A DNA stretch of 64,000 nucleotides from Bythopirellula sp041737835 (GTDB lineage: Bacteria > Planctomycetota > Planctomycetia > Pirellulales > Lacipirellulaceae), in the NCBI GenBank assembly GCA_041737835.1, contig JBGSQY010000049.1, one strand, 5' to 3'. The notes beneath the pieces are model-generated. The model was given only the letters and a program-made list of their open reading frames with translations, was not told the DNA's origin and did not search any database. Made by a program: the position numbers and the translations under genes. Of the stretch, positions 16,789 to 25,635 are shown piece after piece. Position 1 is the first letter of the stretch, and each line of letters begins with the position of its first letter.

Positions 16789-18711
16789 CTATTTGGTCGG
16801 CAAATCAGTCCGGACATGCTCCGGCCGCAATGCAAATCGATTGGGTAAATCGATCAGCTTAATCCACGCATCGTCGACAACGTTGTCGACTTCAACACAC
16901 CAGACACCAGGATTGGTAATTGGAACTACGTGATTTTCGTCTTGGGTGGCTTTGATCTTCTCAAATACTTTCACCCCCGATGCGTCGTACAGCGAATAAT
17001 CAACGGTTTCGCCGGGGTGCCCTTGTAACGCAATCTGGAACGATTGTTTGTTCTCGGGAACGTAGAAGTAAAACCGCCCCGCGAGTCCACCAGCCGCATT
17101 GAGAGCTAGCATGTTTTCCGGGAGGATCATCATCGGGCAAGTGGTGTCCTCGATCGCGAACGCATTCATGCCAGCCCCGACAATAGCGCCAACAACGGGC
17201 GAATCATTCTCAGGAACTTTCATGCCGGTTAAACGATTGAAAGCTACGACGTCTTTCCAAATGAGGTCGGATCGATGATTGAAAATCGACGCCTCACACT
17301 GGTCGAGATAAACACCCAACTGAATAGCGCGTAAGTTAATGACGGCTCGTTGTCCCTCTTGTGGCCAAAGCATCAACGTGTAACTGCCCCGCAACAGTGC
17401 GGGAGTTGTTGCCAAATCAGCACGAGGCACGTCATTCGCCATGGCCTTCAAGGATTGTGCGTCGTGCAATTGCTGGTTGAAATTGGCTGGCATCGAAATC
17501 GGAAGTGAAGCCGCCGGAAGATCGACGATTTTTCCAGTTTCCTTCTGTTTGTCGAGCGCGTCATCGACTGTCTTTAGGGCATTGAAGAATGCACTCTGTT
17601 GATCCTCCGTGTCGCCAAAGTGGTACACGGCATAAACCCAATATCCTTCACTGTGTTGACAACGCTGATAAATATTACCTGGCAGAACTTCGAGCAACTT
17701 GTGGGGAACTCTGCCGTTCTCCATCATCATGATGACGCCTGGAACCAAAAGTGTTGGGACTTTGACTTGCTCGCGAATTTCGTTAAGAAACGCGATCATC
17801 CGATCATCCATGACGCCACTGTAGGTCGACTCAGGACCAATAAAGACAGGCATTTCTGCCGTCGATAGCCCTTCAGCCATGGCATGAAACCACATCTTGT
17901 CTTCGTAGATGATGTAGCCAAGTATCAACTCGGGTCGACGTTGATGAACCATTTCACGGAGCGAGCGTGCCATGTCACGGATTCGGTTGTATTGCCAGGT
18001 TTCGTACTCGGCTTGCAAACGTTCCTGTTCGAGCCACTGCCGACGTTCGTCGGGTGTCGTTAATTTTTGCGCAGGGAACTTACGATTCGTTTCGTTCATG
18101 AACGTATCGAATGCGAAAGTCCCATAATCTGGGTCGCCTGGTAAGGCATCTCCTAAGGCATACATTTCTGGGTCGATGATAATTGCATCGAGGGCGTACG
18201 TGTCGCGGTCCTCTAGCAATTCGAGCAGACGGCTGATTCGATCCACAATCGTGCGCTGCCAGTAAACGGGATCAACGGGCGAGGGCAATTTGCCGTCGTT
18301 AAAACGCGCGGCGTTATCTTGGAAGCCGACTTCGTGCGTCTGGGACTCGGCCGCCAGGTTGAGGCAATGGAAGTAGCGCAACCCAAGCTCTTTTGACAAC
18401 CGCGATCCGTCGTAGATCGCCTTCATGATATTGGCATCGTTCTCGGAGACTGGCTTGAAGGCGGCAGCAGGGTCGTATTTCACCACCACATCAAGCTCGT
18501 GACGGGGCATGACGGCATTCATTCCCGCTTCTGCCATCTTTCGGAATTGGTCGAGAGTCGCAGGCGACCAGCCCATCCGAATCTTTTCCGAGTGAACCCA
18601 AGCAATCGGGTCCGTGTCAGCACTCAACATAGAGGTATAAGAACCGAGGACCGCAACGGTTAAAGCGATCACGAAACTGGGTTTGCGATGTTTTTGTAGA
18701 ACGCGAATCAT
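16789..18711 (-). CDS. Secreted TIM-barrel-like protein, possible glycoside hydrolase
   Basis: A 640-residue protein with an N-terminal signal peptide (hydrophobic stretch to SMLSADTDP). Residues about 40-400 read like a TIM-barrel hydrolase: GMNAVMPRHE, DAIIIDPEMYALG, LILGYIIYEDKMWFHAM and VPTLLVPGVIMMM, with acidic residues at strand ends. The last 250 residues are beta-rich (YVPENKQSFQIALQG), like a carbohydrate-binding or Ig-like domain. I do not recognise a named family. It lies between two PEP-CTERM paralogues on the same strand and itself lacks a PEP-CTERM tail, so it is probably periplasmic or secreted. An enzymatic role is an inference. Confidence 0.6.
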   Translation of the reverse strand: MIRVLQKHRKPSFVIALTVAVLGSYTSMLSADTDPIAWVHSEKIRMGWSPATLDQFRKMAEAGMNAVMPRHELDVVVKYDPAAAFKPVSENDANIMKAIYDGSRLSKELGLRYFHCLNLAAESQTHEVGFQDNAARFNDGKLPSPVDPVYWQRTIVDRISRLLELLEDRDTYALDAIIIDPEMYALGDALPGDPDYGTFAFDTFMNETNRKFPAQKLTTPDERRQWLEQERLQAEYETWQYNRIRDMARSLREMVHQRRPELILGYIIYEDKMWFHAMAEGLSTAEMPVFIGPESTYSGVMDDRMIAFLNEIREQVKVPTLLVPGVIMMMENGRVPHKLLEVLPGNIYQRCQHSEGYWVYAVYHFGDTEDQQSAFFNALKTVDDALDKQKETGKIVDLPAASLPISMPANFNQQLHDAQSLKAMANDVPRADLATTPALLRGSYTLMLWPQEGQRAVINLRAIQLGVYLDQCEASIFNHRSDLIWKDVVAFNRLTGMKVPENDSPVVGAIVGAGMNAFAIEDTTCPMMILPENMLALNAAGGLAGRFYFYVPENKQSFQIALQGHPGETVDYSLYDASGVKVFEKIKATQDENHVVPITNPGVWCVEVDNVVDDAWIKLIDLPNRFALRPEHVRTDLPTK

Positions 18712-18791
18712 ATTGCTTCGTTGACCTACTTTTAAAGTTAAGTTGATTCAGCAACCGGGGAGGTGATCTTTTTTATTTCGGGACAGCTACA

Positions 18792-19799
18792 CTACGTTCG
18801 TACAAATAACAATCTCACGTTGCACATCACTGTCATCACCATGCCCAGCAGTAGAACTGATGCGGGTTCAGGAACGGTGTGAGCTGAAAGTGTTTCAAAT
18901 GCACCTACGCCGTAATTGCGCTGCCAAATCAGAAAATCCCGACCATCGCTGTCGCCATCGTGATCAGCATCCGACTCGCCGTTGAGCCCGAAGTCACCTT
19001 GCCATTGGATCAAGTCAAACTGGTCAACTCGGCCGTCCTGATTGAAGTCGCCGGAAGGGTAGATATCGGCAAGATTCGCATTGACTGTAAGAGCTGTAAT
19101 AGCCAATCGCCCACTACTGAATGTGGGGCTTCCGTTACCTTGATAGTAGTCGCTGAACGCAAAATAAAACTCGGTCACATTCGTCGGTATTGGCAACACT
19201 ACGGTATCGGTCCAAGACGCAAACCCTGCACCTGGAAAGACGTCTCGCATCGTCACACGATTGAATTGTGTCGCATTTGTGAGTGCAGAAAGATTGGGCT
19301 CCACAACCGCGTAAGGGCTGACGCCCACCCAAGCGTTGTCGCCATGGCTGCTCTCGGGCGCGTGACGAAAGTAGACGTTAACAGAAACCGACCCTCCGGC
19401 TGCGGTCTTGAATCCATTCTCGGTAACAAACTTGTATAACACCGTTCCATTGGCCCCATTAGCGGAACTTCCAACCATGGCGTATGGCAAAATAACATCG
19501 CCATGAATAAGGTCTGGCGAGCTGGCGTCCTGATGCTCGAAATCAGACATGCCGCTCTGTTGAGTCACCCCAAGCAAACTGTGGACCTGGCCGATAAAGG
19601 AACCGTACGTTGACAAATTTGCGTTGAATGTCGGAGAGGCAAAAGTGAGGACATTGTTCTTACTGGAATTGAAAGTTGTGAAGTCGGCTACGGGTGATCC
19701 TGTAACAACTCCCGCCTGCGCCAATTCTGGCGAGACCAAAAATGCTGTGTATATCGCCACAACGATTGACAGCCACGAGTTGTTGTTCAAGGAGGACAT
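18792..19799 (-). CDS. PEP-CTERM protein, paralogue 2 of 3, with two dockerin-like repeats
   Basis: A 335-residue secreted protein. The signal peptide ends near ELAQAGVV, followed by the same unknown domain as its two island paralogues (SSKNNVLTFASPTF, HQDASSPDLIHGDV, NGTVLYKFVTENG, HGDNAWVGV). Two Ca-binding loops follow (GDFNQDGRVDQFDLIQW and DADHDGDSDGRDFLIW), then a VPEPASVLLLG tail. It starts 80 bases upstream of the TIM-barrel-like gene and directly follows the beta-helix gene, so the genes form one unit. The two loops are one more than in paralogue 1, while paralogue 3 has none. Confidence 0.85.
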   Translation of the reverse strand: MSSLNNNSWLSIVVAIYTAFLVSPELAQAGVVTGSPVADFTTFNSSKNNVLTFASPTFNANLSTYGSFIGQVHSLLGVTQQSGMSDFEHQDASSPDLIHGDVILPYAMVGSSANGANGTVLYKFVTENGFKTAAGGSVSVNVYFRHAPESSHGDNAWVGVSPYAVVEPNLSALTNATQFNRVTMRDVFPGAGFASWTDTVVLPIPTNVTEFYFAFSDYYQGNGSPTFSSGRLAITALTVNANLADIYPSGDFNQDGRVDQFDLIQWQGDFGLNGESDADHDGDSDGRDFLIWQRNYGVGAFETLSAHTVPEPASVLLLGMVMTVMCNVRLLFVRT

Positions 19800-19808
19800 A
19801 CCGCGGAC

Positions 19809-21215
19809 TTACAAGCTTTCTAATGAGTCAGACTTCTGACCGAACACTGCTTCAGGGGCCATACAACGGCCTAGGGGTCTTGCTCCACCAGTGCAGCAAG
19901 CAATTGAAATGGCGATCAGCAATAGCGCACTCGGTTCGGGCACTGATCGGCTGTCGGTCCCGGTATAGCTACCGGCGTCAATTCCGGCCAAGATTTGTCC
20001 CGTATAGACCGGCCGCGCCCCCATGTAGCCGCCATCTTGCGCACCTTGCGATATTGAAAGCGGCGTGCTTGGATCCAAGTACAGGTAATAAGGGCTACTA
20101 GGATCGGTTGAGTAGAAAACTGGCGCGGTGCGCACGAGACTTCCCGTCCCTAACTTGACCCAGCCAACATAGGCACCAATAAGAGCACCATCTCCGTTGT
20201 TCCACAGTGCTGTGTGATCGAAGGATGTTCGCGACGGCCCCGTCCCATTAAAGTCACCCAGGCTCAATTCTTTCGTCAGCGTTGTCCCAACGATTCCATA
20301 TCCACCATTACTGACGATCAATGAATCTTGGATTGTCACGCCGGGGTAGGCACCATAAACCATGCTGATGCCTTCGGCCTGATTGTTGTAAATTGTTACA
20401 TTCTCGATTGCGACCGTAATCTCGTTCTCGCCGAGGTCGCTGTAGCCGGCAAAGAGAATGCCGTGCGAATTGTTCGCGTCAATGATACTGTTGCGAACGG
20501 CGACGTTTACGATACGTTGTGTTTCATAGTTGACTTCGAAATCAATGCCTGCCTCTGGGGCGGTGCCACTGGTGTTGCTGATGACAGCATTGTCGACAAT
20601 CATGTTCTCAACGCTGATCACACTGATGCCTTGTCGATGGTTGTTATTCAGAACAATGTCCTTAATAGTGACGTTTTGCGAATAACCAGTTTGCGAGTTC
20701 GTCCCCACATAGATGCCGTCCCCGCCGGTATCCTCAATTCGCAATCCTTCGATCTGAAAATCTGAAACATCCAGCAGATTGACACCGTGCCGCCATTCTC
20801 CGGGAGTATAGCTAGGCCCTTGGTAATCGCTTTTTCGCATGCGAAAAGTCGCCCCATAGCCACTTAATTTGACATTGCTTGTGCCCACCGATGTGAACAA
20901 CGCGTCGTCGACATCGGTAAAGGCGCCAGCCTTAGCAGCCACCACGACTCCGTCTTCAAACCGAATTTCTTGGTTCGAGTGCGTCAACGTAATTGGTCGA
21001 ACATTCCAGTTCGACGCCATGCTCGGAACATAGACATTCTGACCAGTGTTGATCGCCGCCTGGAGGGCAGATGTCGCGTCCACCGGGTTGTAGCCGAATG
21101 TTGAAGCGTCGACGAAACCCACAGGTAATTGCGCATATGCGACTGCGCAGAAACACTGTGACAGAGCAAGAAAGACTGTAGCGACAAAGCCACTTACTTT
21201 TCTTCGCACCAGCAT
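19809..21215 (-). CDS. Secreted right-handed beta-helix protein with PEP-CTERM-like tail
   Basis: A protein of about 468 residues using the ATG at 21215 (the longer frame begins at a TTG at 21248). The signal peptide ends at VAYAQ. The next about 100 residues resemble the start of pectate-lyase-type helices (NPVDATSALQAAINTGQNVYVP). Repeated coils with VTIKDIVLNNNHRQGISV, NVAVRNSIIDANNSHGILF and VTIYNNQAEGISM follow. A VPEPSALLLIA sorting tail is present, but about 20 residues follow the expected end, which is unusual and might block or alter sorting. Such helices bind or cleave polysaccharides; lyase activity is unproven here. Confidence 0.8.
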   Translation of the reverse strand: MLVRRKVSGFVATVFLALSQCFCAVAYAQLPVGFVDASTFGYNPVDATSALQAAINTGQNVYVPSMASNWNVRPITLTHSNQEIRFEDGVVVAAKAGAFTDVDDALFTSVGTSNVKLSGYGATFRMRKSDYQGPSYTPGEWRHGVNLLDVSDFQIEGLRIEDTGGDGIYVGTNSQTGYSQNVTIKDIVLNNNHRQGISVISVENMIVDNAVISNTSGTAPEAGIDFEVNYETQRIVNVAVRNSIIDANNSHGILFAGYSDLGENEITVAIENVTIYNNQAEGISMVYGAYPGVTIQDSLIVSNGGYGIVGTTLTKELSLGDFNGTGPSRTSFDHTALWNNGDGALIGAYVGWVKLGTGSLVRTAPVFYSTDPSSPYYLYLDPSTPLSISQGAQDGGYMGARPVYTGQILAGIDAGSYTGTDSRSVPEPSALLLIAISIACCTGGARPLGRCMAPEAVFGQKSDSLESL

Positions 21216-21339
21216 CAACGTCAATGTTTGTATCAGAGTGGTCAACAAAAACTTTCTCTAACTATTTCAATTTCAAAACAAAAGCTAGGGAAGCCAGGTG
21301 CGATCACCCACACCTGACTTCCTCATCCCATCTTCGTGC

Positions 21340-22119
21340 TTATCTTCGTAGTAATGCCAAGGCACCACCAATCGCAATCAGCATGATGCACCCTGGTTCA
21401 GGCACCGCAGCCACGAGATTCGCATCCACGCTTAGCGAAGTAATCGCCAACCGTGCACTGCTGAAATTCGAGGCATAAACATCGCTAAACGCCACATAAA
21501 ACTCGCTAACACCTTCAGGAACACTCAGATTGGCAACACCTGTGAAGGTGGCGAATCCGCCTGTAAAAAGGTCACTCATCGTGACTCGGGCAAAATCAAT
21601 GTCATTGTCGATTCCGCTAAAATTCGCGGCTACGTCCGCGGTCGTGCTCACGCCAATCCACGCATTATCGCCATGCTGTGTATCTGGTTCATGACGGAAG
21701 TACATATTGGCCGTAATCGTGCCGCCAACTCCCGTTTTGTACCCGTTCTCAACAACGAACTTATAAAGCACCGTGCCGTTAGCGCCGTTTGCTTTCCGAC
21801 CCACCATTGCATAGGGCAGAGCAATATCGCCGTGTACTCCATCAGGAGAACTGGCATCTTGATGCTCAAAGTCCGATTCAAAGTTGTTAACAACTCCCAA
21901 CAGGCTATGAACTTGGCTCGTAAACGTCGCATAAGTCGTCAAATCGGCCACAAACGATGGTGAAGCCTGTGTTAGTACATTGTCCTTGCTGGAATCGTTG
22001 GTTGTGAAAACTCCTACCGGAGAGCCCGTAACCAAACCCGCTTGAGACCAGTTGGACAACAACAGACAGACGACAACTGCTGCTGCGAGCATTCGAGTGA
22101 TACGTGAATCAGCGTGCAT
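21340..22119 (-). CDS. PEP-CTERM protein, paralogue 3 of 3
   Basis: A protein of about 259 residues. The ATG at 22119 is preceded by an AAGGGGAAA ribosome-binding site, so the longer frame to 22200 is rejected. The signal peptide ends at NWSQAG. The shared unknown domain matches the other two paralogues closely (DSSKDNVLTQASPSF, HQDASSPDGVHGDI, NGTVLYKFVVENG, HGDNAWIGVS). It lacks dockerin-like loops and goes straight to VPEPGCIMLIAIGGALALLRR-type sorting tail. It is the first structural gene after the LacI regulator, so it may lead the regulated operon. Confidence 0.87.
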   Translation of the reverse strand: MHADSRITRMLAAAVVVCLLLSNWSQAGLVTGSPVGVFTTNDSSKDNVLTQASPSFVADLTTYATFTSQVHSLLGVVNNFESDFEHQDASSPDGVHGDIALPYAMVGRKANGANGTVLYKFVVENGYKTGVGGTITANMYFRHEPDTQHGDNAWIGVSTTADVAANFSGIDNDIDFARVTMSDLFTGGFATFTGVANLSVPEGVSEFYVAFSDVYASNFSSARLAITSLSVDANLVAAVPEPGCIMLIAIGGALALLRR

Positions 22120-22214
22120 TAGCTTTCCCCTTAGATGTAAGATGTCACAAGTAAATACGAAATACGTGCCGGTACGTGCTACCCCTTCCGTACCGGACAA
22201 TTCACTCTGTCTGC

Positions 22215-23282
22215 CTACACATTGACCGCACTTTCCCTAGGCGCGGGTCCCGTAGTGTCGTGCTCAACTATGTAGGTCTTCACGATATGCCCCTGACTCT
22301 GCGAAGGATTTGTCGAATCCATACTTTCGAGGAGAATTTGGACGGCCTTTTCTCCTATGAGACGCTTATCGAAGCCCACGGAACTTGGAAGTAATCCACA
22401 ATTCGCCGCGGGCCCGACATCGTCAGTTCCCACAACTGACAATTCACCGGGAATCGACACACCCATCTCGGTCCAAATGTCGATACACTGAGCCGCTAGG
22501 TTGTCGCCCAAAATGTAAACAGCCGTGGCTCCCGAATCACGCACGGCATGGCATGCTTCGGTAATAATCTCAACGTGTGTGTAACCACCTGATCGAAACG
22601 GGAACTGCTGAACGCAAACAAAATCCATATCATGGTTTCGAAGACCCGCCAGAGCACCATCGCGCCAATATGGCCTGCCGTCGTGAGTCGCCTCGTGCAA
22701 GATCAAGGCAATCCGTTTATGGTTGAGCCCAACCAAGTAATCCATCACATGTCGGCCACCGCCGTATTCGTCAATGCCGACATAGCTAAACTCGTCGTAC
22801 ATTGGCTTGCGATTGATAACAACGACCGGTAGACGTGCATCGAGTACTCGTTGCAAATAGCCGTCACCTTCCTCAATGCCGATAAGTATCACACCGTCGA
22901 TTTCCCGCGCATCAACAACCTGTTGAAACATGAAGTCTTCGCTAACATGGCGTACGCCCGTGAACACTGACAAGACATGTCGGCTCCCAACCACTTCTCG
23001 ACGAATTGCTGTCAACCATTGACGTGATAAAGTGCATACCACTCCATTGAAGACCACCGGCTGCGCGCAGACGACTGCAATGTTCAATGTTTTCGAATGC
23101 CCCTTCTCAATCACTTTTTGAATCGGGCGACCCTGGCGTTGAGGTCGATAAGCCATCCGCTCAACGGCTTCATGCACACGCCGTTCGGTCTGTCGGGAGA
23201 TACTCCCGCGGTTGTTGAGAACAAGAGAAACGGTGCTCGGGGAAACATTCGCCTCCCGAGCTACATCGCGGATTGTCGCCAT
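22215..23282 (-). CDS. LacI family transcriptional regulator
   Basis: A 355-residue repressor-type protein. The N-terminal helix-turn-helix reads TIRDVAREANVSPSTVSLVLNN with the hinge following, then a periplasmic-binding-like effector domain (VIEKGHSKTLNIAVVCAQP; GVILIGIEEGDG; ELSVVGTDDVGPAA). The ATG at 23282 has an AAAGGG site just upstream and places the helix-turn-helix at residue 3; the frame extends to a GTG at 23297. The gene is on the same strand as, and immediately upstream of, the PEP-CTERM and sugar genes. Two copies of TAAACATTATTG lie in its own upstream region, suggesting autoregulation and control of the island; the effector is probably a sugar. Confidence 0.92.
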   Translation of the reverse strand: MATIRDVAREANVSPSTVSLVLNNRGSISRQTERRVHEAVERMAYRPQRQGRPIQKVIEKGHSKTLNIAVVCAQPVVFNGVVCTLSRQWLTAIRREVVGSRHVLSVFTGVRHVSEDFMFQQVVDAREIDGVILIGIEEGDGYLQRVLDARLPVVVINRKPMYDEFSYVGIDEYGGGRHVMDYLVGLNHKRIALILHEATHDGRPYWRDGALAGLRNHDMDFVCVQQFPFRSGGYTHVEIITEACHAVRDSGATAVYILGDNLAAQCIDIWTEMGVSIPGELSVVGTDDVGPAANCGLLPSSVGFDKRLIGEKAVQILLESMDSTNPSQSQGHIVKTYIVEHDTTGPAPRESAVNV

Positions 23283-23334
23283 GCCTACCCTTTGCACCTA
23301 AACTTTATCTCTTGCATCGAACTAGCCACCGTTA

Positions 23335-23353
23335 GTTTACTAAACATTATTGA
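23335..23353. promoter_or_regulatory. candidate operator: GTTTACTAAAC plus ATTATTGA
   Basis: An inverted pair GTTTA-C-TAAAC runs directly into ATTATTGA. The 14 bases at 23340-23353 are identical to 2698-2711. The site is about 55 bases upstream of the LacI-type start codon, where binding would affect its transcription. Confidence 0.5.
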
Positions 23354-23480
23354 ATGTCTCATGTAAATGTTCGAAGGCTGAAGAGCAGTGATGTATCACA
23401 AAAAGTGCTATATCAAGACGCATTGTAGCCGAGTAAACCTAAAACGCAACAAAATTCTTAACATTTTAGATAGACCTTAA

Positions 23481-23506
23481 GTAAACATTATTGCGTAATT
23501 GTTTAC
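23481..23506. promoter_or_regulatory. candidate operator: GTAAACA/TGTTTAC inverted repeat
   Basis: Seven-base arms GTAAACA and TGTTTAC are separated by 12 bases. The left arm continues as TAAACATTATTG, matching the two other copies of the motif. GTAAAC-type half-sites are common in operators of LacI-family regulators. Confidence 0.5.
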
Positions 23507-23666
23507 TGTCGTTTAGTGCGAGATTAAATCGACTCAACCTTAAGAAGATGAGGTTGTCCACGGCTATCCCACTGGTTTTGGATGGCACTTCAAGTTTGTC
23601 GACAAGCATTGGGTGTCAGCCGGCAAATGCGTGCATGGCGATTCGGTTCGCCAGTTGAAGCCAAGC

Positions 23667-24557
23667 CTACATACGATCGATTTTCGTAGGTGAATTCCGC
23701 AAGGGTTCGCGAGAGTGTCGCTCAGACCATACTCTCCTCCGATATTCGCTGGGAGAACATCCCACCTCACGACTAAAGGCATCGTAAAAGCGACTCGATG
23801 TTGTAAACCCAGCGGCAAGACTGATTTGGAGTATGGGGGTGTCCGTCAGTGCCAATTCATGCAAGCAGAAAGCGATCCGGTGCTGTGTGACCGAATCAAT
23901 TAAGGTGATCCCCGTGTACTTCCGGTAGAGCGACATGAGGTAATTTGGGTGCAGGTCAGTCTGTTTGGCAATATCCTTTATTGTAAGAGGCTCACGGAAG
24001 TTAAGCGAAATAAATCGTTCTACACTAAGGATTGTGCGTTCATGCTCTCCAATCGAGACTGTTTGTCCCACTTTGCGATTGGAATGCATCGCCGAGGTTG
24101 CTAAGCGATACAACCGCGCCTGTAATTCAAGCAACACAATCTCCCTAACTGCATCATCTCCTTCGCTCAGATCACATACCCAACGACGCATCATTGGCTC
24201 ATCGGTTTCATAAGAGAGGCTGTCAACTGCCCAACCCTTCTTGAGCAATGAGCTAAGAAAATGCTTATTTATAGGCCAATTTAAGACATTTGACAGGCTA
24301 ATCGTCGTCCAGATCAAGAACGTATCGTCCGAGAGTCTATGTGAGCGATGAGGTGTCGCGCCCCACAATGCCAACAACCTTCCCTGCGGCACAACGACCC
24401 GCTGTCCAGCGATATGGTAATTGCATACTCCCCGCACCAACAGATTGAGTTCCAAATCGAAGTGCTTGTGCGGTGTGGCCATGCCTTGCATTTGGCCGCT
24501 CCAGGCGGCGAGCCCATACGAGGGCGCAAGACTGCTGGAGAGTTGAGGACGTGCCAT
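23667..24557 (-). CDS. AraC family transcriptional regulator
   Basis: A 296-residue protein with an N-terminal cupin-like sensing region (ATPHKHFDLELNLLVRG, HIAGQRVVVPQGRLLALWG) and a C-terminal AraC double helix-turn-helix. The first helix pair includes LTIKDIAKQTDLHPNYLMSLYRKYTG, and the family signature ISLAAGFTTSSRFYDAFSREVGCSPSEYRRR closes it. It is divergent from the PhyH-PIG-L-NagB-NagA operon with a 165-base gap, so it most likely controls that operon, as AraC regulators of sugar catabolism usually do. The cupin part would bind the inducer. Confidence 0.93.
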   Translation of the reverse strand: MARPQLSSSLAPSYGLAAWSGQMQGMATPHKHFDLELNLLVRGVCNYHIAGQRVVVPQGRLLALWGATPHRSHRLSDDTFLIWTTISLSNVLNWPINKHFLSSLLKKGWAVDSLSYETDEPMMRRWVCDLSEGDDAVREIVLLELQARLYRLATSAMHSNRKVGQTVSIGEHERTILSVERFISLNFREPLTIKDIAKQTDLHPNYLMSLYRKYTGITLIDSVTQHRIAFCLHELALTDTPILQISLAAGFTTSSRFYDAFSREVGCSPSEYRRRVWSERHSREPLRNSPTKIDRM

Positions 24558-24722
24558 AAGCCTTAGAATACAGGAACAAGAAGCGAATATCCAGGAAGAT
24601 TTTTGAGAAGTATTGCTGTATGGTTAAGAGCATAAAGGTGCCCTAGGGCTAGCCGGTAAAGAGTTGCCATTCTTGACTCACGTGCCAGTAAGACCAAAAG
24701 ACAGTAAGGAGAGCATTCCAGC
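24558..24722. promoter_or_regulatory. divergent promoter region, araC-type gene / amino-sugar operon
   Basis: The region holds promoters for both directions. An AAGGAG ribosome-binding site lies 12 bases before the plus-strand ATG at 24723. A TTGACT near 24674 could be a -35 box, but no good -10 is spaced correctly. The TAAACATTATTG motif is absent, which fits separate control by the AraC-type protein. Confidence 0.4.
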
Positions 24723-25577
24723 ATGATCGATCCGATGAATGTTTACCGATTCGATCTTAATGGTTACTTCATTCTTCGAGGTGCGCTCACCGAAGCGGAA
24801 GTTCTTGATTTAAATCGCGGAATCGACGCTATCCCGGAGATGGACCCAGGGGAATGGTACGGCTATGTTCACTCGCACAGTTTCGACAAGAAGAATGGCG
24901 TAAATCTGCAACAAATTTATGAGGCAGGGCCGGCTTTTGAAAAGCTGATCGACCACCCTGCATGGCACGATTACATGCTGAAATTCGCTGGTGGGCAAGA
25001 TTCTTTCGATCAGGCTCACGGTCCCATGTTTATTGACGAGGCATTTGCATCGTTGAGAGGGGTCGGCGAATCGATTGGCATGCATTCAGGTGGTGATTGT
25101 TGGTCCAAACGAAACCAATATCGCTTTCGCAACGGTCATTTTATGGCCATGCAGGTTAATGTTCTGATCGCACTAACAGATATCGGCCCCGGCGATGGCG
25201 GAACGACCATCATTCCTGCTAGCCACAAGCAAAACATTAAGCATCCTCTGATGAGTGAATTTGCTATGAGTGGTGACCAGAAAAGTGGCGACGGCATGCC
25301 AGAAGCGATCGAGGTGTTCATGAAGGCAGGTGACGCTCTCATATTCACCGACACAATTTGCCACGGTTCAGCTAAACGTACGCGAGTCGAGGGTCAGCGG
25401 CGGATTATCGTCTATCGATATGGTCCATCATGGGGAATGTTTCGGCACGGTTACCGACCATCACCAGAGCTTCTGGATCGTCTCACTCCTCAGCAGCGTA
25501 AAATCGTCTGGCCACACGAAGTCTTATCACGTACACCAAATCGCTTGCAATTGCCAGTGGAATCGCCAATCCTGTAG
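24723..25577 (+). CDS. Phytanoyl-CoA dioxygenase (PhyH) family protein
   Basis: A 284-residue protein of the Fe(II)/2-oxoglutarate-dependent PhyH family, recognised by FDLNGYFILRGALTEAEV at the start, the ALTDIGPGDGGTTIIPASHK core and the C-terminal HGSAKRTRVEGQRRIIVYRY, which supplies the distal His and the 2-oxoglutarate-binding Arg. The first metal-binding motif is not a clear HxD (the region reads MHSGGDCWS), so metal binding needs checking. It is the first gene of a five-gene plus-strand operon with amino-sugar enzymes. A hydroxylation or oxidative deprotection of the substrate is plausible but unproven. Confidence 0.8.
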   Translation: MIDPMNVYRFDLNGYFILRGALTEAEVLDLNRGIDAIPEMDPGEWYGYVHSHSFDKKNGVNLQQIYEAGPAFEKLIDHPAWHDYMLKFAGGQDSFDQAHGPMFIDEAFASLRGVGESIGMHSGGDCWSKRNQYRFRNGHFMAMQVNVLIALTDIGPGDGGTTIIPASHKQNIKHPLMSEFAMSGDQKSGDGMPEAIEVFMKAGDALIFTDTICHGSAKRTRVEGQRRIIVYRYGPSWGMFRHGYRPSPELLDRLTPQQRKIVWPHEVLSRTPNRLQLPVESPIL

Positions 25578-25635
25578 CGTGCAATTCAGGCAGAGCACGT
25601 TGGTATCTCGCGCCACAACAATGTAATGGAGAGAT

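Larger units (their letters stand above)
23283..23666. promoter_or_regulatory. 384-base regulatory gap upstream of the lacI-type gene
   Basis: This A/T-rich gap separates the AraC-type gene's 3' end from the LacI-type gene's start. It contains two candidate operators, described separately at 23335-23353 and 23481-23506. No small gene is evident. Confidence 0.5.
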
